Origin: Macrococcoides caseolyticum
GTDB taxonomy: Bacteria > Bacillota > Bacilli > Staphylococcales > Staphylococcaceae
Reading direction: 5' to 3'
Length of the DNA: 64,000 nt
Assembly (NCBI RefSeq): GCF_021366795.1
Contig: NZ_JAHCPS010000001.1
Location: forward strand, 1-64,000
This document shows positions 27,756-36,319 of the stretch, piece after piece. How positions within the stretch are numbered: the stretch's first letter is position 1; each line of letters starts with the position of its first letter. Below the pieces are notes generated by a model. It saw nothing but the letters and a program-made list of their open reading frames with translations. It searched no databases and was not told the DNA's origin. The position numbers and the translations under genes are program-made.

Positions 27756-27766
27756 CATCGTTACTT

Positions 27767-27966
27767 TTATATTGATTTATTCGTAGTATTGCTATATTGT
27801 GCTCTTTTTTTAGATATCTTATCTAATTTTGCTTGCTTTAAAAACGGAAAAACATCTTTATGTAAATAGCTACCGAATGTAGAAGAATAAGAATTCGTCA
27901 AATGATGTCTATCCCTAACTATTATTAAATTACCTTGTATAGGCATACAATATTTCCCTTTATTGC
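27767..27966 (-). pseudogene. Remnant of an SGNH-domain acyltransferase (OatA-like C-terminus)
   Basis: The open frame gives only ~66 residues with family likeness. YCMPIQGNLIIVRDRHHLTN followed by SYSSTFGSYL matches the C-terminal end of SGNH domains fused to acyltransferase-3 proteins; the D-X-X-H-L-T element carries the catalytic Asp/His. Everything before it (membrane domain, catalytic Ser block) is missing. The apparent start at 27988 lies inside the tagH terminator and is not a real start. The remnant is followed by its own terminator. This looks like a deletion that removed the rest of a polymer O-acetyltransferase gene when tagH came to lie next to it. Confidence 0.65.
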
Positions 27967-27975
27967 AAATTAAAA

Positions 27976-28000
27976 AACAGAAGATCATTGACCTTCTGTT
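27976..28000 (-). terminator. Terminator of tagH
   Basis: AACAGAAG (27976-27983) and CTTCTGTT (27993-28000) pair and the minus strand runs into six T residues. The hairpin touches the tagH stop codon. Confidence 0.78.
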
Positions 28001-28902
28001 TAGTTCAATATATATTGCAAAATAGTCGCCCCAATAGCACCTATACTCAATAAAATGAACACCGCGATATTCTTATAGTCTAAATTACCTTTTTCATTTT
28101 TGTTTAAGTAACCAATTTGTTGTTTTTCAATCATTTCTTTTTTATATTCGTTTTGTTCTTCTTTAGTTTTATTACGAAAGCTTCTAACAAACCTTGTATA
28201 TTTATTAATAACTTCAGTTGTACTTCCATACTCTACCATTTCACCATAACTTAGCCAAAGCGCTTTATCGCAGAATTTTTTTATTTGTGGTGTTGAATGA
28301 GAGACAAAGAAAATTGTTTTACCTTGCTTTTGAAAATCTTTCATACGTTCGATACATTTATTTGAAAAAGTTTCATCACCTACGCTTAACGCTTCGTCTA
28401 CGATTAAAACATCAGGTTCAGTGTGTATTGCTATTGAAAAACCTAATCTTGATCTCATTCCACTAGAATATGATTTGATAGGTTGATAAATAAATTCATC
28501 AAGCTCAGAAAATGAAACAATATCATCAAATCTTTCATTAATTTGTTGTTCACTCAATCCATGCATTAAACATTTCATTCTGATATTTTCTTCACCAGTC
28601 AAATCATTATTAAGTCCAGCAGATATTGCTATCAGCGAACTTCTTCCATTAATTTTAATTGAACCTGTTGTAGGCTGTGTTACTTCTGCAATTAAGTTAC
28701 TCAGTGTTGATTTTCCAGAACCATTTAAACCGATGATACCTACCGATTCTCCTTCATTAACTGTAAAGCTTATATCTCTTAATGCATAATAAGGTTTAAG
28801 TATATTTTTCTTCTTAAAGCTGAACAAAGAAAGGATTTTATCTTTTTTACTCGTATTTAAATCGTAAACTTTAGAAACATTACGAACAATCACTTTTTCC
28901 AT
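28000..28902 (-). CDS. tagH: TagH-like ABC transporter ATP-binding protein for polymer export
   Basis: A 300-residue ATPase with Walker A GLNGSGKST, a Q-loop region, the signature YSSGMRSRLG, Walker B VLIVDEALSVGD and the switch histidine in FVSHS. This matches the TagH/KpsT/Wzt branch that powers teichoic acid or capsule export. The ATPase domain ends near residue 250. A short tail adds a basic/acidic linker and a C-terminal hydrophobic segment (AVFILLSIGAIGATILQYIL), much shorter than the extracellular domain of Bacillus TagH. It pairs with the permease 24 bp upstream. It could export wall teichoic acid or the second-locus glycan. Confidence 0.9.
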   Translation of the reverse strand: MEKVIVRNVSKVYDLNTSKKDKILSLFSFKKKNILKPYYALRDISFTVNEGESVGIIGLNGSGKSTLSNLIAEVTQPTTGSIKINGRSSLIAISAGLNNDLTGEENIRMKCLMHGLSEQQINERFDDIVSFSELDEFIYQPIKSYSSGMRSRLGFSIAIHTEPDVLIVDEALSVGDETFSNKCIERMKDFQKQGKTIFFVSHSTPQIKKFCDKALWLSYGEMVEYGSTTEVINKYTRFVRSFRNKTKEEQNEYKKEMIEKQQIGYLNKNEKGNLDYKNIAVFILLSIGAIGATILQYILN

Positions 28903-28926
28903 AATTTATCATTCCATTTTTTTATT

Positions 28927-29736
28927 TTATAAATAATCTACTAGCTTATTTCTAAATTTGTAATGTACCTGGCTACCTATAAACAATAGCAACAAACAAA
29001 TCATCCAAAAATAAAGATGGTCATGCCAACTACCATATACACTAACATGATTTCTAATAAATGCTACACGATATGTACCAACTAAATAACCAAATGGATT
29101 GAAAGCATTAATTTTAACCATGATAGGCGTAGCATTTTCAATAGCCCAGAAAATTGGTGTTACAAAGAATGCCATCCTCATAACATTTTGCAAAATATTA
29201 TTTGTATCTCTAACAATAATTACGAGTGTACTCATAATAAGTGAAATTCCAAAAATCAGTGCATAACTTGCAATAATAAAATAGAAAAACCAAAAGTAAT
29301 GCCATACTGGCACTAGTTGATAATACATAGATAATACAAATAGTATTGATGTTGTAATGAGTAAGTTGATGAGTGTATTCGTAAAAGAAATAGAAAGCAA
29401 TACACTTGATGGAAATTTCATCTTAGTAACTAATCCTAATCTTTGATAAATCGCTAAAGATCCACCAATGATTGACTGAGAAATAAACATCCACGGAAAT
29501 AATCCACTTATTAAATGGATGATGAATGGTACACCGATAACATCATGCCTAACACCTCTAAGACCTAGTCCAAAAACAACATAATATAAGCCAACTTGCA
29601 TTAATGGCTGGAGAATGTTCCAGAATACTCCTAAGTAATGATTTGAATATTTACTTTTAATATTATAAACAGCAAGTTTCCTAATAAGGTGCACATGAAC
29701 AATTTGTTCTTTTATTAAATTAAGTAGTTCTTTCAA
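28927..29736 (-). CDS. tagG: TagG-like ABC-2 permease for polymer export
   Basis: An ABC-2-type permease of 269 residues from the preferred start, with six membrane helices (~32-55, 60-82, 108-140, 145-170, 178-198 and 235-255). NHYLGVFWNILQPLMQVGLYY and the PIFWAIENATP segment are family marks. It moves undecaprenyl-diphosphate-linked polymer across the membrane with TagH. The open frame extends to ATG at 29772, but AAAGGAG lies inside that stretch and is 9 bp from the TTG at 29736; the shorter form fits the usual ~270 residues. It is divergent from the LCP ligase gene. Confidence 0.88.
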   Translation of the reverse strand: MKELLNLIKEQIVHVHLIRKLAVYNIKSKYSNHYLGVFWNILQPLMQVGLYYVVFGLGLRGVRHDVIGVPFIIHLISGLFPWMFISQSIIGGSLAIYQRLGLVTKMKFPSSVLLSISFTNTLINLLITTSILFVLSMYYQLVPVWHYFWFFYFIIASYALIFGISLIMSTLVIIVRDTNNILQNVMRMAFFVTPIFWAIENATPIMVKINAFNPFGYLVGTYRVAFIRNHVSVYGSWHDHLYFWMICLLLLFIGSQVHYKFRNKLVDYL

Positions 29737-29902
29737 AAGTACTAACTCCTTTTTGAGTTGAAATGAACGCAATCGCTTATTTCATTTTTCAATTCATATT
29801 ATTGTCTTGATAATACGCAATTTATAATTTACAATACTTTAATTTTATTTACAATCTTTTTCACAGTTAAATGTCTTTTGAATAAGCTAAAACATATCTT
29901 TG

Positions 29903-29914
29903 ACAAATATTTGT
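29903..29914. promoter_or_regulatory. 12-bp palindrome in the tagG-lcp intergenic region
   Basis: ACAAATATTTGT is a perfect palindrome midway between the divergent tagG and LCP genes, just after a TTGACA (29900-29905). The 334-bp gap from the tagG TTG start to 30071 otherwise holds only promoter-like A+T-rich DNA. It could be a shared operator; no regulator is recognised. Confidence 0.3.
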
Positions 29915-30005
29915 AAACACCTTGTTATTACATCTATTTTTTGGAATGTCCTATCATTATGATACCATATAAAAGAAGATATTATTTTTGATGCACATAT
30001 TATTA

Positions 30006-30034
30006 TTGTTATTTTACAAAATTCGCTATATAAT
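30006..30034 (+). promoter_or_regulatory. Promoter of the LCP gene
   Basis: TTGTTA (30006-30011) and TATAAT (30029-30034) are separated by 17 bp, a near-consensus vegetative promoter. AAGGAG at 30059-30064 precedes the ATG at 30071. Confidence 0.72.
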
Positions 30035-30070
30035 TTAATAGTTTAAAAACTTAATTTTAAGGAGCAATGT

Positions 30071-31486
30071 ATGAGTAAAAAATTTAAAATATTATTAATT
30101 ATACTCTCACTCTCACTTGCCATTGTCCCAATATCTTACGCAGCCTATCTATATACAACTACAAAAGGTGCAGTTGACTTATCATTTAGTAAGAATTCAG
30201 AGAAATCGGCACTTCGAGATAAAGCAGTTGACCCATCCATGGATCATATTTCAATACTATTTCTTGGCATCGATGATAGTATATCACGCAGAGAAAATGG
30301 ACAAAAAGCCTCACAGGCAAGAACGGACGCGATGATACTTGCTACATTCGATCGTAGTGATAAACAAATTCGCTTAGTAAGTATCCCAAGAGATACATTA
30401 GCCTATATCCCTTCTGTTAAATATTACGACAAGATTACCCATGCACATGCAGAAGGTGGACCTGAGAGTTCTAAAGAAGCAGTCGAACAATTGTTTAATG
30501 TACCAGTCGATTATTATGCACGTGTGAATATGCAGGCTTTTGTTGATATTGTTGATGAGTTAGGTGGCATTGAATTCGACGTGCCTTTCGATATCGATGA
30601 GCCTACGAAGCTAGATAAAGGACGTATTAAAGTAAAAGCAGGTCAACGCGTGATTAATGGTGACGAGGCATTAGCATTAGTACGTAGCCGACATGTTGAT
30701 ACTGATTTAGGACGCGGCAAACGTCAAATGCAAATGATAGAAGCAATTGTTAAAAAAGCAAAAGACACAAATTCACTTGATAAACTCGATAACTTAGTTG
30801 AAATTGTCGGAAATAATGCTAAACACAATTTAACTTTCAATAATATTACGTCGCTTGCTTCTTATTACACAACCAATGATGTAAAATTTAAGAAAACGCA
30901 ATTAAAAGGAACAGACTATATGTACAATGGGGTATATTACTACAACCCAGTACTTGATGATATTTATAAAATCTCAAAACTTCTTCGTAAAGATTTAGAA
31001 TTACCAGAAGAAAAGAAATCCGATTTACTAGATGCAAAAGTGATTGCTTTAAAAGGAAATTTAATTCCATTAGAGACGATTGATATAGAAAAAATCGAAA
31101 AAGCTTATAAAGAATTAAAAGATGGTAACAAAGAAAAAGCAACTGAACATCTTAATACCACTGAAACACCAAATAATACAGATAATAACGTAACCAATGA
31201 AGCTGTAGATTTATATACAACAAATACAGCACCACAATCTGTTGAACGTATTGAAACTGAAGCAGTATCTTATCCTACGAGAACACAGAACAGTACACAA
31301 TACAATCGTCCGTCTGATAATCAATATCAAACGAATACAACACAAACGAATCCTTACAATGCAAATCAGTACCAAAGAAATGCAGCACAAGGTTATACTA
31401 ATGTCAATCGTATCAATCAATATCAAACAAATAATACAGTAACAATCAATAATCAATATAATACTGGATATACAACGAACCAATAA
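30071..31486 (+). CDS. LytR-CpsA-Psr (LCP) family glycopolymer ligase
   Basis: The protein attaches lipid-linked glycopolymers to peptidoglycan on the outer face of the membrane. It is 471 residues long with a short cytoplasmic start, one membrane helix (~6-27) and the LCP domain at ~60-220. Key motifs are ARTDAMILATF, VSIPRDT, DKITHAHAEGG and LVRSRHVDTDLGRGKRQ, holding the conserved Arg and Asp residues that bind the polyprenyl diphosphate. The last ~115 residues are low-complexity and rich in Asn, Gln, Thr and Tyr, which is unusual and may contact the wall. It is next to the polymer loci and upstream of the autolysin, matching the place of lcpB in S. aureus. The DUF2538 gene follows 20 bp later. 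Confidence 0.92.
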   Translation: MSKKFKILLIILSLSLAIVPISYAAYLYTTTKGAVDLSFSKNSEKSALRDKAVDPSMDHISILFLGIDDSISRRENGQKASQARTDAMILATFDRSDKQIRLVSIPRDTLAYIPSVKYYDKITHAHAEGGPESSKEAVEQLFNVPVDYYARVNMQAFVDIVDELGGIEFDVPFDIDEPTKLDKGRIKVKAGQRVINGDEALALVRSRHVDTDLGRGKRQMQMIEAIVKKAKDTNSLDKLDNLVEIVGNNAKHNLTFNNITSLASYYTTNDVKFKKTQLKGTDYMYNGVYYYNPVLDDIYKISKLLRKDLELPEEKKSDLLDAKVIALKGNLIPLETIDIEKIEKAYKELKDGNKEKATEHLNTTETPNNTDNNVTNEAVDLYTTNTAPQSVERIETEAVSYPTRTQNSTQYNRPSDNQYQTNTTQTNPYNANQYQRNAAQGYTNVNRINQYQTNNTVTINNQYNTGYTTNQ

Positions 31487-31506
31487 ATACTTAGGAGTGA
31501 GCCATT

Positions 31507-31974
31507 ATGGCAACACGAAAAACATATGAAAAATATGAACAAATCAATCAAATGTTTGATCATTTAGAAGCCATCGTAGCGATGCCAAAAGATAACGAAC
31601 ATTACCGAAAAGCATTTTTCTATGTTAATCCCGACCACCAGCAAAATTATGAAGCATTACGAATATATTATGCTGAATCAGAAAATAATCCATTAATGGA
31701 TGCAGCATGTTACATTATTGCGATCCCTGAAATATTTAACAACATTAATATATTTGATTACGCAGTACCGCTTGATTTTGTATTTAACGGAGATGCGCTC
31801 AGTGACACATTTACAAATCTGGATGTACAACTTCAATATTTAGTTGCAGCAGTCTTAGAGGTTTCAGATGTACAAATCTTTAAACCATCAGGATATACGA
31901 TGGGCATGCAGAACTGGAATATGACATTAATGCATGTCTTCTGGCAATACACTGCCATTCTAAAAATGCAGTAA
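31507..31974 (+). CDS. DUF2538-family cytoplasmic protein
   Basis: A soluble 155-residue protein with no signal peptide or membrane segment. It resembles the staphylococcal DUF2538 family, whose gene lies between lcpB and atl in S. aureus too. Visible stretches are YEQINQMFDHLEAIVAMPKD at the start and MQNWNMTLMHVFWQY near the end. The function is unknown. TAGGAGTG precedes the ATG. It is co-transcribed with the LCP gene (20-bp gap) and is followed by a strong terminator. Confidence 0.75.
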   Translation: MATRKTYEKYEQINQMFDHLEAIVAMPKDNEHYRKAFFYVNPDHQQNYEALRIYYAESENNPLMDAACYIIAIPEIFNNINIFDYAVPLDFVFNGDALSDTFTNLDVQLQYLVAAVLEVSDVQIFKPSGYTMGMQNWNMTLMHVFWQYTAILKMQ

Positions 31975-32006
31975 ACGTAATTTTTAAATTAATACTGAAA
32001 CAAAAT

Positions 32007-32048
32007 AACCACCACCTATTTCGATATATAAATAGGTGGTGGTTTTTT
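32007..32048 (+). terminator. Terminator of the LCP-DUF2538 operon
   Basis: AACCACCACCTATTT (32007-32021) and AAATAGGTGGTGGTT (32030-32044) form a perfect 15-bp stem followed by TTTT. Confidence 0.9.
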
Positions 32049-32196
32049 GCTATAATATGACTTTTTAACTTTCACTAAAGCACGGATTGCTTCATAAGTC
32101 TAGTCATAAAAAATTTTATTTTGTGAAATTAATATTTCATTTATTAAAGTAATATTACATTTCATCTGATTTGTATACGTTTAGTTATTTAGAACT

Positions 32197-32202
32197 TATA
32201 AT
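32197..32202 (+). promoter_or_regulatory. -10 element of the autolysin gene
   Basis: TATAAT lies 45-50 bp before the atl ATG. A TTGTAT at 32171-32176 is 20 bp upstream, so the -35 is weak or atypical. GAAAGGA just before the start serves as ribosome binding site. Confidence 0.45.
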
Positions 32203-32247
32203 AGAAGAGAATTATATTTTGAATATGCCTTAAGAAAGGATGTACAC

Positions 32248-35200
32248 ATGGATAATAAATTTTATTACAAGACGCCTGCGGTAATGCTAATGATGCTTGC
32301 TGGTACGACAACTATAGCTAATGCTGCAGAGAATGAGGTTAAACCTCATACAGTGGAAAAAACATCTAATGATACAACAACTACATCTTCTACGAAAACA
32401 ACAACTACGACTAAAGCACAACCTGTGAATGTCGTTGCAACTAAAGATCTATCTCAAACGAAAAGCATTTCTGAACAATATTCTTTAACACAAGCAAAAA
32501 CTTCTACTAACACTGCAGTTAAAACAGCTACAACTACAACTGCGGTTAAACCGGCTACAACTACAACAACAGCTGAGAAATCGGTGACAGCACCAAATAC
32601 ATTATCCGCTAAACGTTTAACATTAAATCCTACAAAAGTACGTACATTAGGAACTCTTTCTACTTCTAGAAACTACAGCACAATGTCAGTGAACCAAATG
32701 ATTAAATATAACAATTGGGCAGTTCCTGAATATGAGAAGAGTTTCTTCGATTCACCTAAAATTGCCTATCGTAATGGCGTAGGTAAACCTGAAGGGATTG
32801 TAGCGCATGAAACAGCAAACCCTAATTCAACGATTGATGGCGAAATTTCATACATGAAAAACAACTATCACAATGCCTTTGTTCATGCCTTTATCGATGA
32901 CAAACGTATTGTAGAAACTGCTGATACAGATTACATCTCATGGGGGGCAGGTGCACAAGCTAACCCTCGCTTCATCAACGTAGAATTAGTGCGTGTGTAT
33001 GGTAAAGAAGCATTTAGTCGCTCAATCAACAACTATGCAGACTACTTTGCGACAAACCTTCTATACTATGGTTTACCGCTAGATAATGCTGACTATGATG
33101 GCCAAGGTACTGTATGGAATCATAAAGGCGTATCAAACTTCTTAGGTGGTACAGATCATACTGATCCGATTGGCTGGTTCCAACAAAATAATTATTCATT
33201 TGATGAGTTCTATAGCCTAGTATCTGAAAAATATAACCAAAAGTTAAATGCTTATGCACAGCCTGCACCGACAAAACCTGTAGCAACCCCACCCGTTCAA
33301 CAGGCACCTGTTAAACCAACAGTTACACCTAAACCAACAACAGGTGAAGTTGCAACAACGACTGAACGTCGCATCGCAAGAGTAAAATCTGAAAATGCTA
33401 ATATTTATACAGCTGTAACTAACGCACCAACTTCTAAGGCAGGTGCTAAAGCCAATACATCTTATTATGTTAATAAAAAAGCAGTATTTAACGGAGAAAC
33501 ATATTACGCACTTACAGATCAAAATAAAATCCCTCGTGGCTGGGTGAAAGCAAACGATACTGCTTCATTCTCAATTACACCAGAAGCAAAAGTTTCTAAA
33601 AACTTTACTTTAAAAAATACTGCGAAAAACTTATATGCAACACCTTGGGGAACTTCTAAGCAAACAGTTGCCAATTTAAGTGGATTATCTGGAAAACAGT
33701 TTAAAGCTTCAAAAACTGTAAAAGTTGGTAAAACACCGTACTACTTTGGAACAGTGAATAATTTAACGGGTTGGATTAACAACGCCTATTTATCAAATAT
33801 TGTGCCTGTTCAACCAAAACCAGCTGTAGCACCAGTTGTTACATCTTCAACAAAACGTGTTGGAAAAATAAAATACAAATCTGCACCAATTTATTCAGCT
33901 GTAACAGATTCAAAGACAAAAAAAGCTTTGTCTAAAGCAAATAAAACATATTATATTAATAAACAAGCGAAATTCAATGGCGAAATCTTCTATGCTTTAA
34001 CTGATAATAAAAACACACCACGTGGTTGGGTTAAAGCAAAACATGCTAGATCTTATACAATTACGCCTGAACAAAAAGTCAATAAACGTTTCATAGTTAA
34101 AAGTAATGCAACAAATGCATATACAATGCCATACGGTACAACAAAACAAATTGCTGGAAAACTTACACCTTATGTTGGTAAAGAATTTAAAGCAACGAAA
34201 TTCGTAAAAGTTGGAAAAAACCCTTATTACTTTGGTACTGTAGATGCTTTAACGGGTTGGATTAACTTCAACCAACTTGCAACACCTTCATTAAAAGCAC
34301 CTGTAAAAATAACGGCTATGAAAAATGTGAAATTAATTGGTCGTACAGATGCAAAGAATGCTGTACTTTATCCTAACATTCAATCGACAAAAGTCGCTAA
34401 AACTAAACCTGTAAATATGCAAGTGTATATCAACCATGAAGCAAAACGTAACAACGTGAAATATTATGGTGTGTCAGATCCAGAAAATAAATTCCTAGGC
34501 TGGATTAACGATACATTCGTAAAAGAAAAATCATTTGAAACTGTATCATGGACGAAAGCATCATATAAAATTAAAAAACCTACTGGCTATATTTACTCAA
34601 TTCCAGGTGGTTCATGGTCACAACGTGTTAAAAAATTAAATACTCTATCAGATAATAGTGTACAAGTCATTCGAACTGACAAAGTCGGCACAAAGTTATG
34701 GCATAAAGTATTACTTGCTGATAATTCAGTCGGGTACGTGCCAGACAGTCATTTATTCACGCAAAACATCAAAAAGATTAAAGCACCAGAAAGCTTAGCT
34801 GTTGCAGTAGCGAAGCAATCACGCTTAAAGAACCCCGCACGTAATGACGGTCCAAAAATTGTTTACTCAACAGCTACAAGTGCTTATAACGAACGTTTCG
34901 CAACAGATAAAGAAATTCGTGATAACTTAAATACAAAAGATAAAATGAAAGATCCAGAATTAAAATATCAATTCTTAGATTTAGGACAATCTGAAGGTAT
35001 CTCTGCTAAGCATTTAAACAAATTACTTGTTGGTAAAGGGGTACTTGAAAATCAAGGTGCTGCATTTGCTGCTGCTGCTAAGCAGTTCAAAATCAACGAA
35101 GTTTATTTAATTGCTCATGCGATTTTAGAAACGGGTCACGGTACAAGCCGTTTATCAAATGGTTTAGGGATTACAAATGACAATACGCGCATCTTAGAAA

Positions 35201-35523
35201 ATTCAAAGAAAAAATATTACAATATGTATGGTACTAAAGCGATTGATAACAATGTTGAATTAGGTGGCATCGCTTACGCTAAACAAAACGGATGGGATTC
35301 TGCTTCAAAAGCAATCATCGGTGGCGCAAAATATGTCCGTCAAAACTATATTGATGCAGGCCAACGCACGCTTCACCAAATGCGCTGGAACCCTGAAAAT
35401 AGTACGACACATCAATATGCAACAGATGTACGCTGGGCAACAACGAATGCACGCATTATCGCTCGTCTTTACCAACAAATGGGTATCGATGGTTTAAATT
35501 ATATCGTCCACGAATATATTTAA
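32248..35523 (+). CDS. atl: Bifunctional autolysin Atl (amidase and glucosaminidase)
   Basis: A secreted 1091-residue murein hydrolase that separates daughter cells. It has a signal peptide (~1-26, ending IANAA), a Thr/Ala-rich propeptide to ~140 and an N-acetylmuramoyl-L-alanine amidase domain (~150-330, with VAHETANP and GGTDHTDPIGW carrying zinc ligands). A proline-rich linker and three GW-repeat pairs (~365-865, with repeated PRGWVKA, LTGWIN and FLGWIND marks) bind the wall and lipoteichoic acid. The endo-beta-N-acetylglucosaminidase domain (~900-1091) has the catalytic Glu in HAILETGHGTS. It is somewhat shorter than the ~1250 residues of S. aureus Atl, mostly in the propeptide. It is a single-gene unit. 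Confidence 0.96.
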   Translation: MDNKFYYKTPAVMLMMLAGTTTIANAAENEVKPHTVEKTSNDTTTTSSTKTTTTTKAQPVNVVATKDLSQTKSISEQYSLTQAKTSTNTAVKTATTTTAVKPATTTTTAEKSVTAPNTLSAKRLTLNPTKVRTLGTLSTSRNYSTMSVNQMIKYNNWAVPEYEKSFFDSPKIAYRNGVGKPEGIVAHETANPNSTIDGEISYMKNNYHNAFVHAFIDDKRIVETADTDYISWGAGAQANPRFINVELVRVYGKEAFSRSINNYADYFATNLLYYGLPLDNADYDGQGTVWNHKGVSNFLGGTDHTDPIGWFQQNNYSFDEFYSLVSEKYNQKLNAYAQPAPTKPVATPPVQQAPVKPTVTPKPTTGEVATTTERRIARVKSENANIYTAVTNAPTSKAGAKANTSYYVNKKAVFNGETYYALTDQNKIPRGWVKANDTASFSITPEAKVSKNFTLKNTAKNLYATPWGTSKQTVANLSGLSGKQFKASKTVKVGKTPYYFGTVNNLTGWINNAYLSNIVPVQPKPAVAPVVTSSTKRVGKIKYKSAPIYSAVTDSKTKKALSKANKTYYINKQAKFNGEIFYALTDNKNTPRGWVKAKHARSYTITPEQKVNKRFIVKSNATNAYTMPYGTTKQIAGKLTPYVGKEFKATKFVKVGKNPYYFGTVDALTGWINFNQLATPSLKAPVKITAMKNVKLIGRTDAKNAVLYPNIQSTKVAKTKPVNMQVYINHEAKRNNVKYYGVSDPENKFLGWINDTFVKEKSFETVSWTKASYKIKKPTGYIYSIPGGSWSQRVKKLNTLSDNSVQVIRTDKVGTKLWHKVLLADNSVGYVPDSHLFTQNIKKIKAPESLAVAVAKQSRLKNPARNDGPKIVYSTATSAYNERFATDKEIRDNLNTKDKMKDPELKYQFLDLGQSEGISAKHLNKLLVGKGVLENQGAAFAAAAKQFKINEVYLIAHAILETGHGTSRLSNGLGITNDNTRILENSKKKYYNMYGTKAIDNNVELGGIAYAKQNGWDSASKAIIGGAKYVRQNYIDAGQRTLHQMRWNPENSTTHQYATDVRWATTNARIIARLYQQMGIDGLNYIVHEYI

Positions 35524-35537
35524 TAGTTGGAACGATG

Positions 35538-35567
35538 TCGCACTATCTTATGATAGTGCGATATTTT
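35538..35567 (+). terminator. Terminator of atl
   Basis: TCGCACTATC (35538-35547) and GATAGTGCGA (35552-35561) pair around TTAT and are followed by TATTTTTA. Confidence 0.88.
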
Positions 35568-35584
35568 TATCACTTCTTCCAAAT

Positions 35585-35628
35585 AAAAATAATCCTCAAA
35601 CTTTAGCGTTTGAGGATTATTTTTTATG
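35585..35628. terminator. Bidirectional terminator between atl and the MarR gene
   Basis: A 17-bp perfect stem (35585-35601 and 35608-35624) with loop TTTAGC has A-run and T-run flanks, so it can stop transcription from both sides. It lies 40 bp past the end of the minus-strand MarR gene. Confidence 0.88.
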
Positions 35629-35663
35629 TATTAGGTTATATATATTATTATGCTGTTAATGTA

Positions 35664-36110
35664 TTAATAGCGAAATGGGTCACGTAGCGTAAAAGAATTA
35701 TACATTTTCTCAAGTAATTTAATCAATTCTTCTCGCTCTTTCACATCCAATTCACGCATGAAATTCCCAACCACTTTCGTTTTAATCTCTTCAGCATATT
35801 TTAAAACTTTTTTACCTTTGGCAGTTGGAATCAAAACCGTAGAACGTAAATCAAATTTACTTTGTTCTTTCTCTATATATTCATAATCCACGAGCTTCTT
35901 AATCGCACGAGACACAGCAGTTTGTTCTTTATTTAATTTATATATTAATTTCTTTTGTGTCATGTTTTCTTCAGTTGATATAATTTCCAGCATATAGATA
36001 TGTTCGCGTGTTAACGTTACATCTGCAAGTTCAGCTGAAACCAATTCGTCGATTTTAGAATCTAAGAAGTAGATTAATTGTCCAAATCTCTTAATGCGCT
36101 TTTGGTTCAT
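35664..36110 (-). CDS. MarR-family transcription regulator
   Basis: A 148-residue winged-helix protein. The recognition region is NMTQKKLIYKLNKEQTAVSR followed by LVDYEYIEKEQSKFDLRSTV, whose DxRST-type turn forms the wing. It is a dimer in this family and usually represses nearby or distant genes in response to small ligands or oxidation. No cysteine is visible in it, so thiol sensing as in SarZ/MgrA is unlikely. It is divergent from the acyltransferase gene at 36320 and might control it. The 209-bp gap between them is A+T-rich with no clear palindrome that I can assign. Confidence 0.9.
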   Translation of the reverse strand: MNQKRIKRFGQLIYFLDSKIDELVSAELADVTLTREHIYMLEIISTEENMTQKKLIYKLNKEQTAVSRAIKKLVDYEYIEKEQSKFDLRSTVLIPTAKGKKVLKYAEEIKTKVVGNFMRELDVKEREELIKLLEKMYNSFTLRDPFRY

Positions 36111-36319
36111 ATGTATTTTCTCCCAACTTTTTATTTATTATAAATTATAATCCTTACAATATACATTAGCAACGATATATAATCTTATAACATAAAATTG
36201 TGGACTATTTATATAGAATTATAACATAAATATTGTATACATCTTATTACTATCTTTAGCTTTATTGAATTTTTAACAAATTTTATTATTTTCAAACAAA
36301 TTTTATAAGGAGATAAATT

